Below are positions 53,458 through 62,867 of a stretch of DNA of 64,000 bases, piece after piece; positions within the stretch are counted from its first letter, which is position 1, and every line of letters starts with the position of its first letter. The stretch is from positions 91,950-155,949 of the IMG/VR virus record IMGVR_UViG_3300025889_018102; one strand, given 5' to 3'. A program made the position numbers and the translations under genes. This DNA comes from a virus. The notes under the pieces are model-generated. The model was given only the letters and a program-made list of their open reading frames with translations, searched no databases and was not told where the DNA came from.

Positions 53458-53467
53458 ACAAGGAAGT

Positions 53468-53500
53468 TAAAGGAAGCGGGCTTAAGCCCGCTTCCTTTAT
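53468..53500 (+). terminator. Strong hairpin terminator before the sugar operon
   Basis: A perfect 14-bp stem, taaaggaagcgggc and gcccgcttccttta, with loop TTAA. It contains GC-rich inner pairs and A-rich/T-rich flanks, so it could work in both directions. The T-run after it is short (CTTTATTATAT). It divides the MoxR cassette from the sugar genes. Confidence 0.82.
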
Positions 53501-53526
53501 TATATAAAAACAATGTGGAAAATATA

Positions 53527-54531
53527 ATGAAGAAAGTTGCTTTAATTACAGGTATTACAGGTCAAGATGGATCTTATCTAGCAGAACTTTTACTTGAAAA
53601 AAATTATGAAGTACATGGTATAATTCGCCGTAGTTCTTCTATTAATACAAGTAGAATTGATCATGTATATGAGCATCCAAATCTAAAATTACATTATGGT
53701 GATGTTACTGATTCTCTTTCTCTAACTTCTATTATTCAAAAAGTATGTCCTAATGAGATATACAATTTAGCGGCTCAGAGTCATGTTAAAGTCTCCTTTG
53801 AGATACCTGAATATACAGCTCAAGTTGATGCTGTAGGGACATTGAGAATATTAGAAGCAGTTAGATTTCTAAAATTAGAAAAAGTAACAAAAATTTATCA
53901 AGCATCGACATCTGAACTATATGGATTGGTGCAAGAGACTCCTCAAAAAGAAACTACTCCGTTCTATCCTCGTTCCCCCTATGGAGTGGCGAAACTATAT
54001 GGATATTGGATAGTAAAAAATTACCGAGAAGCATATAATATGTTTGCTTGTACTGGTATACTTTTCAACCATGAGTCACCTCGCCGTGGACATAATTTTG
54101 TGACTAAGAAGATTGTAGATGGATTAAGAAATATCTGTAAGGGTAAACAAGATGTATTATATTTGGGCAATTTAAATGCAAAGCGTGATTGGGGACATGC
54201 AAAAGACTATGCTAGAGCAATGTGGTTAATGATGCAACAAGAAACACCTGATGATTATGTTATTGCAACAGGGGAGCAGTATTCAGTTAAAGAATTTATT
54301 GAAGAGTGTGCTCCTCATTTCAAAATGAGTATATATTGGGAGGGCGAGAGTGAAAACGAAGTGGGTTATGATCGTTTTACTGGTCAACCAGTAATTAGAG
54401 TTGATCCGAGATATTTTCGACCATCAGAAGTAGATTCTTTATTAGGTGATGCCACAAAAGCAAGAGATGTATTGGGATGGAAACCTGAATATACATTTGA
54501 AAAATTAGTGAATGAGATGTGCAATGAATAA
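53527..54531 (+). CDS. gmd: GDP-mannose 4,6-dehydratase
   Basis: A 334-residue short-chain dehydrogenase-type enzyme. The ATG at 53527 gives the family start [19 protein letters not shown] with GxxGxxG for NADP; a GTG 12 bases earlier is less likely. [29 protein letters not shown], and ASTSELYG with [11 protein letters not shown] (catalytic Tyr-Lys) complete the picture, with HESPRRG and W[11 protein letters not shown] downstream. It converts GDP-mannose to GDP-4-keto-6-deoxymannose, precursor of GDP-fucose and GDP-colitose. Start of the sugar operon; overlaps the next gene by 8 bp. Confidence 0.95.
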   Translation: MKKVALITGITGQDGSYLAELLLEKNYEVHGIIRRSSSINTSRIDHVYEHPNLKLHYGDVTDSLSLTSIIQKVCPNEIYNLAAQSHVKVSFEIPEYTAQVDAVGTLRILEAVRFLKLEKVTKIYQASTSELYGLVQETPQKETTPFYPRSPYGVAKLYGYWIVKNYREAYNMFACTGILFNHESPRRGHNFVTKKIVDGLRNICKGKQDVLYLGNLNAKRDWGHAKDYARAMWLMMQQETPDDYVIATGEQYSVKEFIEECAPHFKMSIYWEGESENEVGYDRFTGQPVIRVDPRYFRPSEVDSLLGDATKARDVLGWKPEYTFEKLVNEMCNE

Positions 54532-55462
54532 ACATGAGAAAATTTTTGTTGCAGGACATAGAGGTTTAGTTGGATCTTCATTAGTTAGACGTCTAACTGA
54601 ACTAGGTTATAGTAATATACTAGTGGTGGATAAAGAAAAAGTAGATCTTAGATTCCAAACAGCAGTTAATCAATTTTTTGAAAAAGAAAAACCCGATTAT
54701 GTTTTCTTAGCTGCAGCTAAAGTAGGTGGCATTAACTACAATGCCACTCATCCAGCTGATTTTATCTTCGATAATCTTGCTATACAGAACAATGTAATCA
54801 ATGCAGCTTGGCATGTAAATTGTAAAAAGTTATTATTTTTAGGTAGTGCATGTATCTATCCTAAAGTCACACCACAACCTATTAAAGAAGAGTATTTACT
54901 CACTGCACCATTAGAACCTACTAATGAACCATACGCACTAGCAAAGATTGCAGGTCTACGCATGTGTCAGGCGTATCATAAACAATTTGGTTTCAATGCT
55001 ATCAGTGTTATGCCTGCTAATCTGTATGGTATTAATGATAATTTTCACCCTGATAGATGCCACGTAATTCCTGGTATGATTAACAAGTTTTACAATGCTA
55101 AAGTAAACAATCTACCACAAGTTGAGGCATGGGGAGATGGAACACCTACGCGAGAATTTTTGTATGTAGATGATTTAGCAGATGCTTGTATTTTTCTTAT
55201 GAATTATTATGATTCACCCGATCATATTAACATTGGTAGTGATGTTGAAATTACTATCAAAGATCTTTCTGATATCATTAAAAAGAAGATTGGTTATGAA
55301 GGTGAAATCTTTTGGAACATCAATAAACCTAATGGTACTCCTCGTCGTAAAATTGACAATGAAAAGTTATTTTCTCTTGGGTGGAGACCAAAAGTGTCAT
55401 TTGAAGAAGGATTAGAGAGATCTGTAAATTGGTTTATTGCTAATAAGGATAGATTTCTATGA
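54524..55462 (+). CDS. fcl: GDP-L-fucose synthase / ColC-like epimerase-reductase
   Basis: A 312-residue SDR enzyme from the ATG at 54524. [19 protein letters not shown] has the NADP motif, [18 protein letters not shown] and GSACIYPK (Ser) with [10 protein letters not shown] (Tyr-Lys) are the conserved active-site blocks of GDP-fucose synthase, then [16 protein letters not shown]. It converts GDP-4-keto-6-deoxymannose by 3,5-epimerisation and 4-reduction to GDP-L-fucose. ColC, which makes GDP-L-colitose, is a close relative; since the next gene looks like colD, that use is possible. Both sugars may be made. Confidence 0.9.
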   Translation: MNKHEKIFVAGHRGLVGSSLVRRLTELGYSNILVVDKEKVDLRFQTAVNQFFEKEKPDYVFLAAAKVGGINYNATHPADFIFDNLAIQNNVINAAWHVNCKKLLFLGSACIYPKVTPQPIKEEYLLTAPLEPTNEPYALAKIAGLRMCQAYHKQFGFNAISVMPANLYGINDNFHPDRCHVIPGMINKFYNAKVNNLPQVEAWGDGTPTREFLYVDDLADACIFLMNYYDSPDHINIGSDVEITIKDLSDIIKKKIGYEGEIFWNINKPNGTPRRKIDNEKLFSLGWRPKVSFEEGLERSVNWFIANKDRFL

Positions 55463-56625
55463 GATGGCCTTTGATGGGTGAAACAATTACCTTTATGGAT
55501 AGAGTCAAGATGGCTAAGTTCGTACTTACTACCAAAAGATTTACTAATGGTAAAAAAGTATATGATTTTGAAAAACAATGGAGTGAGTGGTTAGGGTGTA
55601 AACATTCACTTTTTGTTTCAAGTGGTAGTACAGCAAACTTTCTTCTCATTGCTGCAGTAAAAGAACATTTTAAGTTACAGCCCGGTGATAAAGTTTTGCT
55701 ACCCGGATGTACTTGGATGACTAATGTCGCACCAATTATTCAATTGGGGTTACAACCTATCTTTTGTGATATCAATTTACAAGATTTTAGTTTTGATTAT
55801 AACGAAGTTTGTGCAATAGAAAAAGTTCATCGAGATATTAAACTAATTTTTACCACACATTTACTAGGTTTTCCTAGTGATTGCTCTGTATTAAGAACTA
55901 TTTTTCCAAAAGCTCTTATACTAGAAGATATATGTGAATCACATGGGTGTATTATACGTAGTAATTTTCCAGAAAAAGTTGGATCAAAAAGTTTAGGTGC
56001 CACATTTAGTTTTTATTTTGGTCATCATATGTCCACAATTGAAGGTGGAATGGTATGCACAAATAATGAAGATCTTTATGATCTCATGAGAATGAAACGT
56101 AGCCATGGATTAGCGCGTGAATCAACTTGGTACGATGTTTATGCTAATGCTTATCCACATATCGACAAACAGTTTCTTTTTATGACGGATGGTTATAACT
56201 TTAGAAATCATGAGATCTGTGCTGTTTTAGGTATTGAACAACTTAAACGTTTAGATCGCATGAATGAACAACGTGAAAGAAATTATAAAAATTATTGTGA
56301 AATAATTAAGTATTATGATAGATTATTCTATCCACACCAGAGAGATTTTTATGCTAGTAGTTTTTGCTTTCCCTTCATTTGTAGAAAAGAAGATACAATG
56401 AAGAAACTTAAACAAGTATTCATTAAGAACGGTATTGAGTATAGACCAATTGTGAGTGGCAATCTTTTGGAACAACCTTTCTTAAAATCTTATTCATTAA
56501 CAACTACAAAGAAGATTACCAATCTTGATATTATTCAGAAAAAAGGTGTGTATATTGGTAACAATCACTTTGTCAAAGATAAAGATATGCAGTTTCTTCA
56601 CAAAATTATTGGAGAAGTATTATGA
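55459..56625 (+). CDS. ColD-like GDP-4-keto-6-deoxymannose 3-dehydratase
   Basis: A 388-residue DegT/DnrJ/EryC1-family protein overlapping the previous gene by ATGA. SSGSTANFLLI (phosphate site), PGCTWMTNV, LEDICESHG (Asp of the PLP ring) and FSFYFGHHMSTIEGG are seen. In the last motif most members have Lys as PLP anchor; here it is His (H189). His in that position marks 3-dehydratases such as ColD and E1; E. coli ColD is also 388 residues. It would remove the 3-OH of GDP-4-keto-6-deoxymannose on the way to GDP-colitose. A GDP-perosamine synthase reading is disfavoured by the missing Lys. Confidence 0.82.
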   Translation: MRWPLMGETITFMDRVKMAKFVLTTKRFTNGKKVYDFEKQWSEWLGCKHSLFVSSGSTANFLLIAAVKEHFKLQPGDKVLLPGCTWMTNVAPIIQLGLQPIFCDINLQDFSFDYNEVCAIEKVHRDIKLIFTTHLLGFPSDCSVLRTIFPKALILEDICESHGCIIRSNFPEKVGSKSLGATFSFYFGHHMSTIEGGMVCTNNEDLYDLMRMKRSHGLARESTWYDVYANAYPHIDKQFLFMTDGYNFRNHEICAVLGIEQLKRLDRMNEQRERNYKNYCEIIKYYDRLFYPHQRDFYASSFCFPFICRKEDTMKKLKQVFIKNGIEYRPIVSGNLLEQPFLKSYSLTTTKKITNLDIIQKKGVYIGNNHFVKDKDMQFLHKIIGEVL

Positions 56626-56966
56626 TAGGTGTTTCAATAGAGGAAACAATTAAGCAAGCAGTAGAGAAAACTCTAACACAAAGAACTCTACCCGATACTG
56701 AATATGTTGCTACAGACAATTTGGGTGAGGTTATAGAGAAGTTAGTAATTCTTCACATTCGTACTTGGATGTTAGAGGATGCAATTCAAGGAGCAAAGAC
56801 TGATGCTGAGATTGCAGAGCTAAAGCGCAAAATAGATATTTGCTTTAAAGTAAAAAGACCAAAATTTGTTCAAGCTATTAATCTAATGATCGATGATTGT
56901 ATTGTAAGAAACAAAAGTTTAGTTGAAGATTCAGTTAAACTTTATAAAGGTATCGATAGTGTTTAA
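56622..56966 (+). CDS. Small DUF4254-like protein of the sugar operon
   Basis: A 114-residue helical protein: VIEKLVILHIRTWMLEDAIQGAKTDAEIAELKRKIDICFKVKRPKFVQAINLMIDD. The W..ED......D.EI...KR.ID..... pattern recalls DUF4254 proteins found in bacterial O-antigen and capsule clusters. The protein is shorter than full DUF4254 members. Function unknown. It overlaps the ends of both neighbours, so it is part of the operon. Confidence 0.6.
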   Translation: MIGVSIEETIKQAVEKTLTQRTLPDTEYVATDNLGEVIEKLVILHIRTWMLEDAIQGAKTDAEIAELKRKIDICFKVKRPKFVQAINLMIDDCIVRNKSLVEDSVKLYKGIDSV

Positions 56967-57879
56967 CAGAATAGTATTCTTCAATCACTTTCACCGTGGT
57001 GATCTTTTTACTCATAAAGAGTTCGTTCGTGAGATAAAAAAATCATTAAAAAATGTGGACTATGAGTATTGGCATTTTAACCATCCTAAAGTTAATCTTG
57101 ATCTACAAATTCCATTGACTGGTGTTCCTAAAGTACCCAAAAATCATTTATTTTATAGACATGAAGATACTCTTCTGATTAATACTTGGATTGGTGTGCA
57201 TTCACAGATTTTTAATGAATGTGGAGGAGTAAATCTACAATCGTTATCTAGAAGTTGGACAACAATATATGAGACCATTAATAGTTTATTTAATGTTAAT
57301 CTGGTTACTTACAACGACATTACTAAGTATCTTCCCACAGTTAATTACTCTTTTTTCAATTTAGAATCTATTGAAGTATACTTGAAGCAAAGATCATCAC
57401 AAAAAAAGGTGCTAATCTGTAATGGTATACCAATGTCGGGTCAATCTTTTCAATCCTCAATGGAGGCTGAGATTCAAGAGTTTGCCCTTAAGTATAAAGA
57501 TATAGATTTCATTTGTACTAAAAAGTTTAATTGTAGTATTCCTAATATATGTTTCACAGATGAAATTATTGCTGATAAAGAAGAATACACTTATAAGACT
57601 CCATGGAATGATAGAAGTTTAAACAATTGTGATCTAAACGAGATATCGTATTTGAGTACAAAATGTGATATGATTATAGGGAAGAACTCAGGTCCATTCG
57701 TTTTCTGTGAAACCTATAATAATCTGATGGATTCCACAAAAAAGATTATCTCGTTTAGTCGTGGTGAAAGAGAATCGATGTCTAACGGAATAGATAAGAA
57801 GTGTGATTACCATTTAGTTACAGATCATTCACCTGACAATATAAAGTACATTATTGAAAGAGAGTTGAATAAATTATGA
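56959..57879 (+). CDS. Putative glycan-biosynthesis protein (GT-B-like)
   Basis: A 306-residue protein from GTG at 56959, which overlaps the previous stop; an upstream TTG lies in the earlier gene. FNRIVFFNHFHRGDLFTHKEFVREI resembles the start of glycan-transferring proteins, and the C-terminal KCDMIIGKNSGPFVFCETYNN is like the nucleotide-sugar side of GT9/GT-B enzymes. No membrane helices. Its place between DUF4254-like and GT10 genes backs a role in surface glycan synthesis. The family is not recognised with certainty. Confidence 0.55.
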   Translation: MFNRIVFFNHFHRGDLFTHKEFVREIKKSLKNVDYEYWHFNHPKVNLDLQIPLTGVPKVPKNHLFYRHEDTLLINTWIGVHSQIFNECGGVNLQSLSRSWTTIYETINSLFNVNLVTYNDITKYLPTVNYSFFNLESIEVYLKQRSSQKKVLICNGIPMSGQSFQSSMEAEIQEFALKYKDIDFICTKKFNCSIPNICFTDEIIADKEEYTYKTPWNDRSLNNCDLNEISYLSTKCDMIIGKNSGPFVFCETYNNLMDSTKKIISFSRGERESMSNGIDKKCDYHLVTDHSPDNIKYIIERELNKL

Positions 57880-58772
57880 AACAAAAACTGAAACTAGGAT
57901 TTACTGATACACATGACCATCTAGCATCATTCTTTTATCACATTCTCTCTAAAAGATATGATATTGAGATTGATAATGAGAAACCAGAGTTTCTCATCTT
58001 TGGTGATGAAAATTTTGGTACAAATAACAAAAACTTTTCAAAGCTGGATTGTATTAAAATTTTTTACACTGGTGAAAATCGTAGACCAGAAAATTATGAT
58101 TGCCATTATGCAATAACTTTTGATCATAACTTTAATCCATGGCATTATCGGTTGCCTCTGTTTATGATCTATATTTGGTCTTTAGAGAATATACATAAAG
58201 CACCTTATCCCCAGGACTATATTCTAGAGAATCATATTCAACCTAAGACAGATTTCTGTTCTTTTGTTGTAAGTAATGGTGGATGTAAGGAGAGAAATGA
58301 TTTTTTTCAAAAATTAAATGAAAGAAAACTAGTTCATAGTGCAGGTAGACATTTAAAGAATGTTGATGTACAATTAGATACTGAAGTAGATAAGATCAAC
58401 TACTTAGCTAAACATAAGTTTAATATTTGCTTTGAAAGCGGATCTCATCCTGGTTATGTAACAGAAAAGATTCTTCATGCTTTTTATGCTGGTACAGTGC
58501 CAATCTATTGGGGTAGTCCTACAGTATCACTTGACTTCAATCCAAATGCTTTTATCAATGTTCACAGTTATAAAGATATAAACCATTGTATTGAAACAAT
58601 TATGGCTATATATAATGATGATGAACTGTATAATAGAATTTTGACTCAACCAAAGTTTCCTTTTAACATTCCTCCTTCTTATTATCTTTATGATAATTTT
58701 TTAAATTGGTTTGATGCTATTGTTTATAGAAAGATTGAATCGAGAGATGCAAATACACTCATTTATTTTTAA
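57876..58772 (+). CDS. GT10 fucosyltransferase-like enzyme
   Basis: A 298-residue protein. KIFYTGENRRPENYDCHYAITFD (residues 61-83) and FNICFESGSHPGYVTEKILHAFYAGTVPIYWGSP (182-215) are the two hallmark motifs of alpha-1,3/4-fucosyltransferases such as those of Helicobacter pylori. They bind GDP-fucose in the C-terminal domain. With gmd and fcl upstream the phage may both make and use GDP-fucose; GDP-colitose as donor is an alternative given the ColD-like gene. It overlaps neighbours by 4 and 26 bp. Confidence 0.88.
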   Translation: MKQKLKLGFTDTHDHLASFFYHILSKRYDIEIDNEKPEFLIFGDENFGTNNKNFSKLDCIKIFYTGENRRPENYDCHYAITFDHNFNPWHYRLPLFMIYIWSLENIHKAPYPQDYILENHIQPKTDFCSFVVSNGGCKERNDFFQKLNERKLVHSAGRHLKNVDVQLDTEVDKINYLAKHKFNICFESGSHPGYVTEKILHAFYAGTVPIYWGSPTVSLDFNPNAFINVHSYKDINHCIETIMAIYNDDELYNRILTQPKFPFNIPPSYYLYDNFLNWFDAIVYRKIESRDANTLIYF

Positions 58773-59463
58773 TTGGCGAGGTCAATATGAAAAAGCCAAA
58801 TATAAAGAAAAACAATTAAAAGATCTTGGATTAAAAGTTACTGTTATTAATAGTGATGATACAGTAACTGCACAAGAGGTTGATTGGATCAATATAGGAG
58901 AATGTTCTTATTTTACATCTCAATTTTTAATGGCGTTAAAATTATTTGATGGTGATATTTTATTCCATATTCAGGCAGATGCATCTTATGATAATTGGAA
59001 TAAATTGATTGAAGATGCAAAGATATATTATGAAAAGTATAAATGGGGGATATATGCACCTAATGTAGACTATACATGGTATGATTCTACGAGAACAGAT
59101 ATTTCTCAAGTAAAGTTTAGAGATGATGCCAATTTGAGATTAATATCTTGTCCTGATTGTACCTGTTGGTTTATACATAAAGATATAATAGAAGAGTTTA
59201 ATAATAGACAGATTGATATGAGTCCATATAAAATGGGGTGGGGTTGGGATATTATTTTTCCAGGAATAAGTTTTCTGAAGAGTAGATTGGTCATTAGAGA
59301 CTATAATCATACGATAGAGCATCCTCCGGGAACCAACTATAATAAGAACCAAGCTGAAGTTGAGATGCAGCAGCTTTTCAATTCTCTCCCCAATGATCTA
59401 AAAGTTATGTTTAGTTTGATTAAAGGTGATCGTCAACAAATTTTACAAATGTTCAAAAAATAG
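58747..59463 (+). CDS. GT-A type glycosyltransferase-like protein
   Basis: A 238-residue protein from the ATG at 58747 inside the GT10 gene. IHSFIFNWRGQYEKAKYKEKQL at the start, LFHIQADASYDNW (acidic QADAS as DxD type) at about residues 80-92, CPDCTCWFIHKDI, and KMGWGWDIIF near residue 165 as acceptor-side motif, fit GT2-like transferases. Sugar unknown. It follows the operon's tight spacing. Confidence 0.65.
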   Translation: MQIHSFIFNWRGQYEKAKYKEKQLKDLGLKVTVINSDDTVTAQEVDWINIGECSYFTSQFLMALKLFDGDILFHIQADASYDNWNKLIEDAKIYYEKYKWGIYAPNVDYTWYDSTRTDISQVKFRDDANLRLISCPDCTCWFIHKDIIEEFNNRQIDMSPYKMGWGWDIIFPGISFLKSRLVIRDYNHTIEHPPGTNYNKNQAEVEMQQLFNSLPNDLKVMFSLIKGDRQQILQMFKK

Positions 59464-59465
59464 AT

Positions 59466-60164
59466 ATGAAAAAACTATTATCCTTTTCTGTGTGGGGAAA
59501 TAATCCTCGTTATGTGGTGGGAGCACATCGTCAAATTGAACTTGCTAATAAGTATTTTCCTGATTGGAATATTAGAATTTATACTGATAATTATTCAAAC
59601 TTTAAGAAATATCAGTATGTTGAGTTAGTAAGATGTGAAGATGGTTCACCAGGATTATTTTGGAGATTCTTTCCTTTATTTGAAGATACTTATGACATTA
59701 TAGCGAGTAGGGACTCAGATAGTAGGTTTTCATTCAGAGAATGCAAAGCTATGAAAGAGTTTGTTGAGAGTGGTAAACGATTTCATGTTATTCGAGATCA
59801 CGAAGCACATTTTCAATTTCCAATCATGGGGGGGATGTTTGCATGTAAGGGTGGATTACCTATCTCTCTAAGAGAGGTGATGATTGACTTTATGCTAAAA
59901 CAAAAAGAATATTTAAGTGATCAAATTTTTCTGCGCGACTTTGTTTGGAAAGATGTTGAAAGTGATACGCTTATTCATAGTATGAATGAAGGTTGGTTCG
60001 GTGAAACAAGAGCAAAGTTAAAGAATCGCTTTTCTTTTTGTGGAAACGGATATGATGAGCATGACATGCCTTTGTATGCTCCAACACTAAAGGAATGTGT
60101 TGGGTTTAACCCAAAAAATGTACAAACACAGTATAGGTTTGATTTTGGGCAACTAAATGACTAA
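59466..60164 (+). CDS. Glycosyltransferase-like protein with DSDSR motif
   Basis: A 232-residue protein. KLLSFSVWGNNPRYVVGAHRQIELANKYFPDWNIRIYTD is the N-terminal nucleotide-sugar fold, LFWRFFPLFEDTYDIIASRDSDSRFSFRE holds the DxD (DSD near residue 83), and FPIMGGMFACKGG is a likely acceptor loop. It resembles GT8/GT32-like proteins from bacterial capsule loci. It overlaps the next gene by 8 bp. Confidence 0.62.
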   Translation: MKKLLSFSVWGNNPRYVVGAHRQIELANKYFPDWNIRIYTDNYSNFKKYQYVELVRCEDGSPGLFWRFFPLFEDTYDIIASRDSDSRFSFRECKAMKEFVESGKRFHVIRDHEAHFQFPIMGGMFACKGGLPISLREVMIDFMLKQKEYLSDQIFLRDFVWKDVESDTLIHSMNEGWFGETRAKLKNRFSFCGNGYDEHDMPLYAPTLKECVGFNPKNVQTQYRFDFGQLND

Positions 60165-60861
60165 AGTTATAGTTCATCATCATTTGGGACTAGGTGATCA
60201 TTTTATATGTAATGGTATAGTCAATGCCCTTTCAAAACAGGTGAAAATTTATCTAGTCTGCAAAGAAAATTATTATGAAACTGTTAGTTATCTATATACA
60301 GATAATTTCAATGTAAAATTAATACCTCTATATAACGATAGCTACTTTGGTGAATTTGAACAGGTATCTCATATTCAAAAAGTTCTACAGAAAGACTTAA
60401 TAAGAATAGGATTTCAAAACATAGAACATACACATTTTGATAGAAATTTTTATGAGTCAGTTGAAATGCCTTTCGAGTATAGATATACAATGTTTAGATT
60501 GCCTAAAGTTAATCAAAAGGCATCTAAACTATATCAACAGCTATCACATGGGCAAGAATATGTACTGGCACATCGTCAATCGAGCGAATCTAAATATAAT
60601 ATAAATATAGACACACATTTGCCTGTAATTGATGTTGATCTTAGAGTTTCTCAAAATATGTTGAATTGGATTGATCTAATAAAGGGTGCTTCTCAGATTC
60701 ACTGTGTTCCTAGCAGCTTTTACTGCTTAGTTGATAGTATAGCGTCTACTCTCGAGGGTAAGTTGTTTTATCATGATATTAGAAAGGGTACCCTTCTAAA
60801 TCCAAATAACGAGTTTAATAATAACTGTTGGAATGTAATATCTTATGCTTCCAAACTATAA
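60157..60861 (+). CDS. GT9-like small glycan protein
   Basis: A 234-residue protein starting TKVIVHHHLGLGDHFICNGIVNALSK, the GLGD....NG start of GT9-type proteins. GASQIHCVPSSFYCLVDSIAS near residues 180-200 corresponds to the ligand-binding SS..H/C motif. It is shorter than classical heptosyltransferases. Likely a step in the same glycan route, unknown sugar. It shares its last 17 bases with the next gene. Confidence 0.6.
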   Translation: MTKVIVHHHLGLGDHFICNGIVNALSKQVKIYLVCKENYYETVSYLYTDNFNVKLIPLYNDSYFGEFEQVSHIQKVLQKDLIRIGFQNIEHTHFDRNFYESVEMPFEYRYTMFRLPKVNQKASKLYQQLSHGQEYVLAHRQSSESKYNINIDTHLPVIDVDLRVSQNMLNWIDLIKGASQIHCVPSSFYCLVDSIASTLEGKLFYHDIRKGTLLNPNNEFNNNCWNVISYASKL

Positions 60862-61468
60862 CTGTGATAACAACGGGGTTATCTTTCAACAAACCAAGGT
60901 TCCAACCAAATATGACAAAACCTATGTTATAGATAGATACGATTCATATGGAGAGTTATCTAACTATATGGGTTATCTTAGACTAGGATATATTGTCGGG
61001 GCTTTGGGACGTATACCAGAATCGATTCTTGATGTGGGATATGGAAATGGCGCCTTTCTAAAGGTATGCACGAACATAATATCAGAATGCTACGGAAACG
61101 ATGTAAGTGGATATAATCTGCCCCCCTCTTGCTCATTCATTTCAGAAATTACTTCAAAACATTTTGATGTTATAACATTTTTTGATTCTCTTGAACACTT
61201 TGAGGATATAAGCATTGTAGGTGAGCTGAAGTGTAACTATTTAGTTATTAGCGTACCTTGGTGTCACTATTATAATGACAGTTGGTTTGAGAACTGGAAA
61301 CACAGACGTCCGAATGAACATCTCTTTCATTTCAATGAAAATTCATTAGTTAAGTTTATGTCGGAACATAAGTTTGATCTTTTGTCTTTTTCACATATAG
61401 AGGATACTATCAGAAAAGGTGAGCAAAGAAATATCTTAAGTGCTATTTTTCAAAAGAGAATTAGATGA
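60845..61468 (+). CDS. SAM-dependent methyltransferase
   Basis: A 207-residue class I methyltransferase. ILDVGYGNGAFLKVC at about residues 59-73 is motif I, HFDVITFFDSLEHFED at about 107-122 matches motifs II/III of methyltransferase type 11 proteins, with LEH conserved. The NPF-type catalytic site of nucleic-acid enzymes is not seen. In this setting O-methylation of a sugar is likely. Overlaps its neighbours by 17 and 4 bp. Confidence 0.78.
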   Translation: MLPNYNCDNNGVIFQQTKVPTKYDKTYVIDRYDSYGELSNYMGYLRLGYIVGALGRIPESILDVGYGNGAFLKVCTNIISECYGNDVSGYNLPPSCSFISEITSKHFDVITFFDSLEHFEDISIVGELKCNYLVISVPWCHYYNDSWFENWKHRRPNEHLFHFNENSLVKFMSEHKFDLLSFSHIEDTIRKGEQRNILSAIFQKRIR

Positions 61469-61908
61469 AAATCATCGCACATAGAGGAAATATATTCGGT
61501 CCCAGTAGAGATGAAAACCGCCCCGAACATATTGACAGAGCCATCTCTTTAGGTTATGATGTTGAAGTTGATATTCATGTAGATCAAGAAACTCTTCTTC
61601 TGGGTCATGATAGTGGTATCTATAAAGTTGATATGGCTTGGCTTACAGAACGTAAGAATAGGTTGTGGATTCATTGTAAAAATTTTAATGCTTTAAGTTT
61701 GTTATCAGCCACAGACTTTAATTATTTTTATCATATTGATGATCCTTATACTATAACAAGCTTAGGTTATATTTGGACATATCCGGGACAGCAATTTACC
61801 CAAAACTTTGTATTGGTTATTCCTGAAATAGCAAATATTATTCCTCAAAAAAATATTGAGTGTTGTGCAGTATGCACAGACTATGCACATGATTGGAGGC
61901 TGCAGTGA
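61465..61908 (+). CDS. GDPD-like (glycerophosphodiesterase/PLC fold) short protein
   Basis: A 147-residue protein: KIIAHRGNIFGPSRDENRPEHIDRAISLGYDVEVDIHVDQETLLLGHDSG holds HRGN, ENRPE (with Glu), EVDI and LGHD, the active-site residues of glycerophosphodiester phosphodiesterases. It is shorter than normal family members (about 240) and lacks the second half of the barrel motifs. Similar short versions stand in bacterial polysaccharide clusters. Role in glycan or lipid head-group handling is possible. No signal peptide. Confidence 0.72.
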   Translation: MKIIAHRGNIFGPSRDENRPEHIDRAISLGYDVEVDIHVDQETLLLGHDSGIYKVDMAWLTERKNRLWIHCKNFNALSLLSATDFNYFYHIDDPYTITSLGYIWTYPGQQFTQNFVLVIPEIANIIPQKNIECCAVCTDYAHDWRLQ

Positions 61909-62867
61909 AAGATTTTTTGTTTATTTACTTTTCCCATCTGCCCGGACCAGAGTTTTTTTTTAGAAGCATTGAAAATTGCGGGTATTCATGTGACTTTGTG
62001 ACTGAAAAATATGTGCATGAATTTGTCCCCAACAATGAATATAAAGTAGTAATATGTTATTTACATGAACATCCTTATGTATCTCATGTGAATAGAATAT
62101 TGAGACATCCTCATCTATCTAAAACTTTTATGGTACAGCATGATGATAGTGACTTTGAGCATGTTCAAGTATATTATTCTAAAAGACCACAACTTGTTAT
62201 TCAGCGTGAATTAACAACTGAAAGTAATTCTCCTTTTGATGCTGCACTAGAGCCGATGCATTTTTCATTCCCATCAATTTACAATGTAGAATTACAAAAA
62301 AAAGACATCGATATATCATTCATCGGAAGACAAACTAATCCGAGAAGAGAAACCTTCATTAATTATATCATGCATCTTTCAAAAAATGACCTTAGACATT
62401 TTAATTGGTTTATTGACAATGGTAACTGCCGAAACCATGGTGAGTTTGTTAGGATAACTAATCAATCTAAAATATGTTTGCACTTCCCTGGGAATTCACA
62501 AGATAGTATCAGAATTTGGGAACTAGCTAGCGCAAACACTTGTTTATTGATGCCTCCAAACAACCTATTATCATTGTCTGATAAACATATGCCTCTCAAA
62601 AATTATGTTAAGTATAATGAAGATATGCATGACCTTAAGGATATCCTAACATATTATCTAGCAGAAAATAGATATGAGTATGTTGCAAGAATGCTTCGTG
62701 ATGAATACAATGAATATCACACACCTAAAAGATGTTTTGAAGCATACTATCAACAAATACTAAATCATGCTCCGGTTGAAAAGAAACCCTGCATTCCAGT
62801 CGAATGCGATGATATCTATAGAAGGTTTTGGAATGAGGAAGAGGCTTATTGGAAAGATAAAAGATAG
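61905..62867 (+). CDS. Glycosyltransferase-like protein (GT-B, exostosin-like)
   Basis: A 320-residue protein starting at GTG 61905 with GGAGG five bases upstream. KDFLFIYFSHLPGPEFFFRSIENCGYSCDF resembles a Rossmann start, DIDISFIGRQTNPRRETFINYI and ICLHFPGNSQDSIRIWELASANTCLLMPPNN are typical for family-1-like C-terminal domains, where R..E.aa.g.. contacts the donor. It is the last complete gene of the operon. Acceptor unknown. Confidence 0.65.
   Translation: MKDFLFIYFSHLPGPEFFFRSIENCGYSCDFVTEKYVHEFVPNNEYKVVICYLHEHPYVSHVNRILRHPHLSKTFMVQHDDSDFEHVQVYYSKRPQLVIQRELTTESNSPFDAALEPMHFSFPSIYNVELQKKDIDISFIGRQTNPRRETFINYIMHLSKNDLRHFNWFIDNGNCRNHGEFVRITNQSKICLHFPGNSQDSIRIWELASANTCLLMPPNNLLSLSDKHMPLKNYVKYNEDMHDLKDILTYYLAENRYEYVARMLRDEYNEYHTPKRCFEAYYQQILNHAPVEKKPCIPVECDDIYRRFWNEEEAYWKDKR

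Noticed and set aside
55459-56625. GDP-perosamine synthase
   Set aside because: The PLP-binding lysine is replaced by His, which is not compatible with normal aminotransferase activity.
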